A stretch of DNA of 11,092 bases from JBGPYB01 sp041493035 (lineage in GTDB: Bacteria; Acidobacteriota; Vicinamibacteria; Fen-336): assembly GCA_041493035.1 (NCBI GenBank), contig JBGPYB010000152.1, forward strand, positions 1 to 11,092. Reading direction: 5' to 3'. Positions 5,794-11,092 of this stretch are shown here, in pieces. The first letter of the stretch is position 1. Every line of letters starts with the position of its first letter. The notes beneath the pieces are model-generated. The model saw only the letters and a list, made by a program, of their open reading frames with translations, was not told the DNA's origin and did no database searches. A program made the position numbers and the translations under genes.

Positions 5794-8661
5794 GTGGTCG
5801 AGTCCTCCATCGGGCCCTACCGCATCCTGGAGTGTCTGGGGTCGGGCGGCATGGGCGACGTCTTCCTGGCGGAGGACACCCGGCTCCACCGCAAGGTCGC
5901 GCTCAAGACCCTGGCGGGGTCGTGGTCGAAGAGCCCCGACGCCCGCGAGCGCCTGCTCCGCGAAGCTCGCGCCGCCGCTGGGCTCAATCACCCCAACATC
6001 GGAGCCATCTACGACGTCGTCGAGGCTGGGGACGTCCTCCACATCGTCATGGAGTACGTCGAGGGGGAGCCGCTCTTCGCGCGTCTCGGATCGGGGGGAC
6101 TGCCGCCCGACGAGGTGACGTCCATCGCTATCCAGCTCTGCGACGCCATGGAGGTCGCCCACGCCCAGGGCGTCATCCATCGAGATCTCAAGCCAGGCAA
6201 TATCCTGCTCACGCGCGACGGACGCATCAAGGTTCTGGACTTCGGCCTGGCGAAGACGCTGCCGAGCGGGAGTGGGGGGACTCCGGTCTCGCCTTCCGAC
6301 TCGACGCCGTCGAACCCAGGTCACATCCAGGGGACCCCTGCGTACATGTCGCCCGAGCAACTCCGTGGCCAGGCCGTCGACCATCGGACGGACATCTATA
6401 GCCTCGGCGTCCTACTCTATGAGCTTCTCACCGGCCACCGGCCCTTCCACGGCACCGGCGTCATGGAGCTGGGGATGGCGGTGTTGACACAGCCGACGCC
6501 GTCCTCGGCCCAAGGCGATCCACACATTCCCGCGGGTCTGAGCGCCATCGTGGCTCGCGCGATGGCTCGCGAGCGCGAGGAGCGTTTCCAATCCGTCGTC
6601 GAAATGCGCGATGCGCTGCGGAGGCTGCCGCCCGGCGTCAGCGACAAGACCACGGTCTCGGCGCTCTTTCCCTGGGTTGTCACGACCACCGTCGCTGGGC
6701 AACGGACCTTCCGCTGGGACCGGATCTCCTGGACCCTGGGCGTCCTCGTCCTGCTGGTCGTCGGGCTGAGCGTGAGCGGACGCGCCCCCTGGGTCACTCC
6801 CTCCTCTGCCTTCGCCGACCGCGATTGGCTTCTTGTGGCCGACATCGACAACACGAGCGGGGAACCCGAGTTCGAGGGCAGCCTCAAGGAAGGGCTCATC
6901 ACCTCCCTCGCGCAATCCTCGTACGTCAACGTCGTCCCGGCCGAGCGCGTGATTCAAGCCCTCGGCCGGATGCGTCGTGACAAGGCCACGAGAATCGATG
7001 CCGGGGTCGGACGCGAGATCTGTCAGCGCGAGGGGATCAGGGCGTTGCTCCTCGGAACCATTCGCCGGAGCGGCGACACCCTTCAGATGCGCGTGCAGGT
7101 TCTGGAAGCGACCACGGGAAGGCCGTTCCTTTCCGACAGCGAGCAGTTCACGGGCCACGATCAGGCCTTTGGCCGCATCGACGCCCTCAGCGGACGCGTG
7201 CGTCAGAAACTCGGAGAGCCCCTCTCCCGGATCGCCGGTGCGAACCGCCCGCTCGCCCGCGTGACGACACGTTCCTTGGAAGCGTTGCAGCTCTATTCGA
7301 AGGCGCGTGAGGCGAATGCTCGCGGGGACGTCGCTACGGCCGAGGCTCTACTGAGGAAGGCCCTCGAGATCGACGCCGAGTTCGCACTCGCCCACCTGCT
7401 CCTCGGTCAGATCGCGTCGACCAGGGGAATGGCGGCGGACGTGGAGTTGCATTGGACGAAGGCCTACGCGCTCCGTGACGCTCTCCCGGATCGGGAGAGG
7501 CCGTTCGTGGTCGCCAACTACGAGCGCCTTCAAGGCCGCTATGGAAAGGCGGCCGAGACGCTGAAGGTTTTGGTCGAGATGTACCCCGACGACGTCGACG
7601 CTCGCCGAGAGCTGGCCGTGGCTCTCGACACCGCCGGGTTGCCGCAGAAGGGTGCCGAAGAACTCCGCCAGGTCGTTCGCATAGACCCGGACGACACCCA
7701 CTCCTACGGAAATCTCGGGCTGTTGTTGGTGACAGGCAGTGATTTCAAGTCGGCTCTCGGTGTCTATGACGAAGCCGCGCGACGTGGCCTCTTCTCTCCC
7801 TATTTCGGATGGGGTCTGGGTCTCGCAAGGCTGGGTCTTGACGACGCCGACGCAGCTATTCGCGAGTTCAGCAAGCTCGACGGAGCCGGCACGCCGTTCG
7901 AGTCTCTTGGCCGCCTCTACCGGGCCCGAACCGAGATCTACCGGGGTCGCTTCGCCGCCGCCCACGAACTGCTGGAAGCCGGGATGGTCGCCGATCGGAA
8001 GGCGGGGCAGGACACGTACGAAGTGCTAGGGCATCTTCTTGGCGCACGGCTCTTCTGGGTGGAGGGACGAACCCCGGAGGCTCGGCGGGAGGTTGAGACG
8101 GTCCTGCGCTCCGGGAAGGACACCGAGGAGTTCGCGCTCAGGGACGCTGGCCTGCTTCTCTTGCAAGTGGGCGATCTTTCCCGTGCCGGGACCGTCGTGA
8201 CATGGCTACGCTCGGGAGAAGACCCGCCGCCGTTTCGCAGAAGCTGCCTCCTTCTCGTCCAGGCGGAGTCTGCGCTGGCTGCGGGTCACGCCAGGGAGGC
8301 CGTCGATCTCAATGTGGCCGCAGCGAGCGACTACCCCTCCCATTTCTCGAACCTCGGTCTGGCTCGCGCCTATCGGGCTCTCGGGGATCGGGAGCGAGCC
8401 GCTCAGGCCTTGGAAAAAGTGCTGGAAGGGCCAGGGGAAATACTCAGGTACGGCTTCCCAGGCGACATTGCGCTGGTCCACCTCGACCTCGCGCACCTCC
8501 GGCGTCAGCTCGGCGACGAAGAGGCGGGCCGGCGCCACTACGCGGCGTTCCTGGACCTTTGGAAGGACGCAAAGGATCTGCCCCTTCGGCAGCGCGCCGA
8601 GCGGGAGTGGGGCAAGGGGCCCCAAGGGGAACCTTTCGAGAAACGAAAAGGAGGAGTATGA
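5794..8661 (+). CDS. Transmembrane Ser/Thr protein kinase (Hanks type) with TolB-N/FlgO-like and TPR domains
   Basis: 955 residues. Residues ~9-278 are a Hanks-type kinase with all key parts: glycine loop GSGGMG (16-21), ATP lysine K38, alpha-C glutamate E57, catalytic loop HRDLKPGN (129-136, catalytic D131), DFG (149-151) and GTPAYMSPE (180-188). It is therefore expected to be active. The activation segment (~156-179) is Ser/Thr/Pro-rich, a likely autophosphorylation region. One transmembrane helix follows at ~312-328. Residues ~345-478 (WLLVADIDNTSGEPEF, then IRALLLGTIRRSGDTL) resemble the TolB-N/FlgO-like domain often found before TPRs in bacterial regulators. From ~491 to ~930 there are TPR-like helical repeats, clearest at ~497-530, ~604-640 and ~851-885. 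The predicted topology has the kinase in the cytoplasm and the TPR part outside, sensing or binding proteins. The stop overlaps the ATG of the next small gene (ATGA), and its last codons supply that gene's Shine-Dalgarno. Ligand and substrates are unknown. Confidence 0.93.
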   Translation: MVESSIGPYRILECLGSGGMGDVFLAEDTRLHRKVALKTLAGSWSKSPDARERLLREARAAAGLNHPNIGAIYDVVEAGDVLHIVMEYVEGEPLFARLGSGGLPPDEVTSIAIQLCDAMEVAHAQGVIHRDLKPGNILLTRDGRIKVLDFGLAKTLPSGSGGTPVSPSDSTPSNPGHIQGTPAYMSPEQLRGQAVDHRTDIYSLGVLLYELLTGHRPFHGTGVMELGMAVLTQPTPSSAQGDPHIPAGLSAIVARAMAREREERFQSVVEMRDALRRLPPGVSDKTTVSALFPWVVTTTVAGQRTFRWDRISWTLGVLVLLVVGLSVSGRAPWVTPSSAFADRDWLLVADIDNTSGEPEFEGSLKEGLITSLAQSSYVNVVPAERVIQALGRMRRDKATRIDAGVGREICQREGIRALLLGTIRRSGDTLQMRVQVLEATTGRPFLSDSEQFTGHDQAFGRIDALSGRVRQKLGEPLSRIAGANRPLARVTTRSLEALQLYSKAREANARGDVATAEALLRKALEIDAEFALAHLLLGQIASTRGMAADVELHWTKAYALRDALPDRERPFVVANYERLQGRYGKAAETLKVLVEMYPDDVDARRELAVALDTAGLPQKGAEELRQVVRIDPDDTHSYGNLGLLLVTGSDFKSALGVYDEAARRGLFSPYFGWGLGLARLGLDDADAAIREFSKLDGAGTPFESLGRLYRARTEIYRGRFAAAHELLEAGMVADRKAGQDTYEVLGHLLGARLFWVEGRTPEARREVETVLRSGKDTEEFALRDAGLLLLQVGDLSRAGTVVTWLRSGEDPPPFRRSCLLLVQAESALAAGHAREAVDLNVAAASDYPSHFSNLGLARAYRALGDRERAAQALEKVLEGPGEILRYGFPGDIALVHLDLAHLRRQLGDEEAGRRHYAAFLDLWKDAKDLPLRQRAEREWGKGPQGEPFEKRKGGV
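8650..8655 (+). promoter_or_regulatory. Ribosome binding site for the small gene, inside the kinase 3' end
   Basis: AGGAGG within the last kinase codons (Lys-Gly-Gly) sits two bases before the ATG, with GGAG also readable slightly upstream. With the ATGA overlap it indicates that the small protein is made from the same message as the kinase, with its own initiation signal. Confidence 0.6.
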
Positions 8662-8990
8662 ACGCGAATATGATCATCGGCCTGTTGTGCCTAGACGACG
8701 CCTTCAGGGACACGTTCTTCAAGAACGGGGCGAGCGGATTCGAGGAAGCGCTAAAGCCGGTGCCTCTCCTCCTTTCCTGGAGCGAGAAGAAAGGCTTGAT
8801 GGCCCTCGCAGATGCGGGGATGGACCCGAACTCGGAGGTCAGGAAAGCTTTCAACGCCATGGCGGCTACGATGCGCAAGGTCGGCTGTCCGAACCCTCCC
8901 TGTCTCTACCTCTTCGTCACCACTGTCATCCAGCCGACCTTTCCTCTGCCTCCGCCTCCTCCCGATCCGACCATGGCGCAGCAGAAATAG
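8658..8990 (+). CDS. Small protein with NHLP/Os1348-like N-terminal pattern and Cys/Pro-rich C-terminus
   Basis: 110 residues, function unknown. The start is well supported: AGGAGG at 8650-8655, just before ATG 8658, which overlaps the kinase stop as ATGA. Residues ~6-52 (IIGLLCLDDAFRDTFF, then FEEAL, LSWSEKKGLMAL) follow the pattern hydrophobic-L-x-D-x-x-F-R-x-x-hh, then L-S-x-x-E-x-x-x-L-x-x-L. That pattern is seen in leader-like regions of nitrile-hydratase-leader-type (NHLP) and Os1348-type small proteins, some of which are RiPP precursors. I judge this by eye, and the resemblance is moderate. The tail carries a tight cysteine pair (C77, C82 in GCPNPPC), a hydrophobic stretch (LYLFVTTVI) and a proline run (FPLPPPPPDP). 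No signal peptide is evident. Coupling to the kinase suggests a partner, substrate or peptide product controlled with it. No modifying enzyme, protease or transporter gene is in the window, so a RiPP role is only a possibility. Confidence 0.72.
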   Translation: MNANMIIGLLCLDDAFRDTFFKNGASGFEEALKPVPLLLSWSEKKGLMALADAGMDPNSEVRKAFNAMAATMRKVGCPNPPCLYLFVTTVIQPTFPLPPPPPDPTMAQQK

Positions 8991-9010
8991 GCGGCGGTCG
9001 TCTCCGGCGG

Positions 9011-9016
9011 TATGCT
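9011..9016 (+). promoter_or_regulatory. Candidate -10 box within the nadE start region
   Basis: TATGCT overlaps the annotated ATG of nadE. If used as a -10 box, transcription would begin at about 9023-9024, exactly at the in-frame GTG, giving a leaderless message. No -35 box is recognised, so this is speculative. Confidence 0.2.
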
Positions 9017-10967
9017 GAAGGGCGTGACCACCGCGCCCTTCGGCTTCTTCCGTGTGGCTGCCGCGGGCCCGCGCCTGAAGGTGGCCGACCCCGACTGGAA
9101 CGTCGGCGAGATCTTGAGTCTTGCCGGCGAAGCGCGCCGGCGCGGCGTGCAGGTCGTCGTCTTTCCGGAGCTCGCGCTCACGGGCTACACGGCGGGGGAT
9201 CTCTTCTTCAGCCTGTCGACCCTCGTGGCGGGCGCCGAGCGTGCGCTTGGCCGCCTTCTTCGCGAGACCGCCGAGAGCCCCATGGTGGTCGTCGTGGGCC
9301 TCCCCGTCGCCGTGGGAAGCCAGCTCTTCAACGCCGCCGCTGTTCTTCAGGCGGGCCGGATCCTCGGCGTCGTGCCGAAGAGCTATCTTCCCGGCTACAA
9401 GGAGTACTACGAGGAGCGCTGGTTTTCGTCGGCCCGCGACGCCATTTGCAGCGAGGTGCGCCTCGTCGGCCAAACTGTTCCTTTCGGCGCGGACCTGCTG
9501 TTCGCCATGGAGTCCGAGCCTGGGGTCGTCCTCGCGGTGGAGATCTGTGAAGATCTCTGGGTCCCGATCCCTCCCAGCAGCCACCACGCCGTGGCCGGCG
9601 CCACCATCCTCCTCAATCCTTCAGCTTCCGTAGACTACGTCGGCAAGGCGGACTACCGCCGCGAGCTGGTGAAGCAGCAATCGGGCCGCACTATCTCCGC
9701 CTATGTCCTCGCCAACACCGGGGTCCACGAGTCCACCACCGACGTGGTCTTCGGCGGGCACCTTCTCGTGGGCGAGGACGGCGTCATCGTGGCCGAGGGG
9801 GAGCGTTTCCGACGCGACAACCAGCTCCTCGTCACGGAGGTCGACACGGAGCGTCTCCTGGCCGAGCGGATGCGGCTCACGTCGTTCTCCGATGTGGGCC
9901 TCGCTTCGCCTTACAGGCGCACGGCCCTCGCCCCGATCCCGGCCCTCGAGCCTTTCCTTCTCACGCGGCCGGTGAACCCGCAGCCCTTCGTCCCCACGGA
10001 AGACCCACGCCTCCTACAGGAACGCTGCCTCGAGATCTTCTCCATTCAGACCGCGGGCCTCGCCAAGCGCCTCGAGCACACGGGCCTTCGACGCGTGGTC
10101 CTCGGGATCTCCGGCGGTCTCGACTCGACCCTCGCGCTCTTTGTGGCGGTCAGGACCTTCGAGCTGCTCGGGCTCCCCCGGGAAGGGATCCTCGCCGTGA
10201 CGATGCCGGGTCCCGGGACGACGGAGCAGACCTTGGCCAACGCCCGCGACCTGGCGTCGGCGCTGGGCGTGACGTTCCGCGAGATCGACATCCGGGCCGC
10301 CTGCGCCCAGCACATCCGTGACATCGGCCTCGATCCCGGCGACACCAGGAGCGTGACGTATCAGAACCTCCAGGCTCGTGAGCGAACGCAGATCCTCATG
10401 GACCTGGCGAACAAAGAGAGCGGCCTCGTCGTGGGGACGGGGGATCTCTCGGAGCTGGCGCTCGGCTTCTGCACATTCGCGGGCGATCACATGGCGATGT
10501 ACAACGTCAACGCCAGCGTTCCGAAGACCCTCGTGAGATTCCTGTTGACGGCCGTCCGCTTGGCGGTCGGGACCCCCGCTCAACAGGAGGTCGCCGAGCG
10601 CGTCCTGGCCACGCCCGTGTCCCCCGAGCTCATCCCGCCTTCGGCCGACGGCTCGATCGCCCAGAAGACCGAGGAGATCGTGGGACCGTACGAGCTGCAC
10701 GATTTCTTCCTCTGGGCGTTCCTCCGCCTGGGCGCCGGACCTCGCAAGATCCTCTTCCTTGCGTCCCACGCCTTCGAAGGGCGCTATGACGCGTCGACCC
10801 TCAGGAAATGGCTTCGGGTCTTCGTCGAGCGCTTCTTCGACCAGCAGTTCAAGCGCTCGGTGCTCCCCGACGGGCCGAAGGTGGGCTCGGTGAGTCTGTC
10901 GCCTCGCGGGGACTGGCGGATGCCGAGCGACGCCTCGAAGGCGGCCTGGCTCCGCGAGCTGGACTAG
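9012..10967 (+). CDS. nadE: Glutamine-dependent NAD+ synthetase
   Basis: 651 residues, the usual size of the two-domain enzyme. It makes NAD+ from deamido-NAD+ with ATP and ammonia drawn from glutamine, the last step of NAD synthesis, in the cytoplasm. The N-terminal nitrilase-fold glutaminase (~10-290) shows the catalytic triad: E53 (FPELALTGYT), K123 (VPKSYLPGYKEYYEERWF) and C179 (AVEICEDLWVP). The C-terminal synthetase (~335-640) has the ATP-pyrophosphatase loop GISGGLDST (365-373), MPGPGTTEQT (~398-407), GTGDLSELALGFCT (~475-488) and GDHMAMYNVNASVPKT (~491-506). ATG 9012 is annotated, but GTG 9024 is a fair alternative four codons in: neither has a strong Shine-Dalgarno, and conserved sequence begins only at FGFFRVA. 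The gene starts 21 bp after the small gene, so it may be read from the kinase promoter as well as its own. As a housekeeping gene it probably has no specific link to the kinase. Confidence 0.95.
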   Translation: MLKGVTTAPFGFFRVAAAGPRLKVADPDWNVGEILSLAGEARRRGVQVVVFPELALTGYTAGDLFFSLSTLVAGAERALGRLLRETAESPMVVVVGLPVAVGSQLFNAAAVLQAGRILGVVPKSYLPGYKEYYEERWFSSARDAICSEVRLVGQTVPFGADLLFAMESEPGVVLAVEICEDLWVPIPPSSHHAVAGATILLNPSASVDYVGKADYRRELVKQQSGRTISAYVLANTGVHESTTDVVFGGHLLVGEDGVIVAEGERFRRDNQLLVTEVDTERLLAERMRLTSFSDVGLASPYRRTALAPIPALEPFLLTRPVNPQPFVPTEDPRLLQERCLEIFSIQTAGLAKRLEHTGLRRVVLGISGGLDSTLALFVAVRTFELLGLPREGILAVTMPGPGTTEQTLANARDLASALGVTFREIDIRAACAQHIRDIGLDPGDTRSVTYQNLQARERTQILMDLANKESGLVVGTGDLSELALGFCTFAGDHMAMYNVNASVPKTLVRFLLTAVRLAVGTPAQQEVAERVLATPVSPELIPPSADGSIAQKTEEIVGPYELHDFFLWAFLRLGAGPRKILFLASHAFEGRYDASTLRKWLRVFVERFFDQQFKRSVLPDGPKVGSVSLSPRGDWRMPSDASKAAWLRELD

Positions 10968-11092
10968 CGGCGCAGCGACTCCGGATCGAGGCCCGTTCGC
11001 GGTTCCCGTCGGATCGTCGTTTTCTCGCCGGCACCCGGACCTCCCGAACAGCCGGTCGCGGCCCGGGGCGCGGCAGCTTATAATGCCCGCCG
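10968..11092 (+). other. Intergenic tail after nadE
   Basis: No convincing coding sequence, tRNA or strong hairpin terminator is seen in these 125 bases. An apparent ORF running through from 10808 is an out-of-frame shadow of nadE. The notable element is the -10 box near the right edge, so this is likely the upstream region of a gene beyond the window. Confidence 0.5.
11079..11084 (+). promoter_or_regulatory. Perfect -10 box (TATAAT) at the right edge
   Basis: TATAAT matches the sigma-70 -10 consensus exactly and stands out in very GC-rich flanks. Transcription would start near 11091. No TTGACA-like -35 is visible 16-18 bases upstream (around 11056-11061), so the promoter may rely on other contacts or an activator. 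Confidence 0.5.

Noticed and set aside
5103..6401. Plus-strand ORF (432 codons) spanning hemQ and the start of the kinase
   Set aside because: It runs antisense to hemQ, through the divergent promoter region, and out of frame into the kinase; an open frame due to high GC.
8312..9550. Plus-strand ORF (412 codons) over the kinase end, small gene and nadE start
   Set aside because: Out of frame with three supported genes, Arg/Pro/Gly-rich, no domain; shadow.
10968..11040. Terminator or structured RNA after nadE
   Set aside because: The repeated cggatcg motifs are direct, not inverted, and no stable stem followed by a clear T-tract was found, although a short TTTT occurs near 11020.
1..11092. 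CRISPR array, insertion sequence, tRNA/rRNA or phage genes
   Set aside because: No regularly spaced identical repeats, transposase or integrase motifs, or tRNA-like sequences were seen; the only repeats are the coding repeats of the propeller genes.

Overview
The window is high-GC, gene-dense bacterial DNA with short intergenic gaps, several 4-base stop/start overlaps and GTG starts. Several things together suggest an Acidobacteriota-like or similar soil/sediment diderm: tandem FG-GAP/ASPIC (CRTAC1-type) beta-propeller genes, a transmembrane Ser/Thr kinase with a long TPR tail, a coproheme decarboxylase (HemQ/ChdC), and a glutamine-dependent NAD+ synthetase. This placement is an inference from gene content; no rRNA or other taxonomic marker is present.

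Layout. (1) Positions 2-3153, plus strand: two adjacent, related secreted-type beta-propeller proteins. The first is cut by the left edge, and the two genes overlap by ATGA. (2) Positions 3200-5699, minus strand: a compact three-gene operon read from right to left: hemQ/chdC, an Mpo1-like (DUF962) small membrane protein, and a lipoprotein PQQ-type glucose/sorbosone dehydrogenase. It converges on the propeller pair, with 46 bp between the stops. (3) Positions 5700-5793: a short divergent control region serving hemQ to the left and the kinase to the right. (4) Positions 5794-8990, plus strand: a 955-residue membrane-spanning Ser/Thr kinase (kinase, TM, TolB-N/FlgO-like domain, TPRs). It is translationally coupled by ATGA to a 110-residue small protein with an NHLP/Os1348-like N-terminal pattern and a Cys/Pro-rich tail. 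(5) Positions 9012-10967, plus strand: nadE, 21 bp further on. (6) Positions 10968-11092: non-coding tail with a perfect TATAAT box at the right edge, probably the promoter of a gene outside the window.

How they work together. The two propeller proteins look like paralogues from tandem duplication and are probably exported and calcium-binding. The minus-strand operon mixes the last step of coproporphyrin-dependent heme synthesis with a putative lipid-oxidising membrane protein and an exported PQQ dehydrogenase, so a shared redox or membrane theme is possible but unproven. The most intriguing unit is the kinase plus coupled small protein. The small protein could be a RiPP-precursor-like peptide, a signalling partner or a kinase substrate; no modifying enzyme is visible here, so this is a hypothesis. 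Most long ORFs on the opposite strand or in other frames are shadows of these genes.
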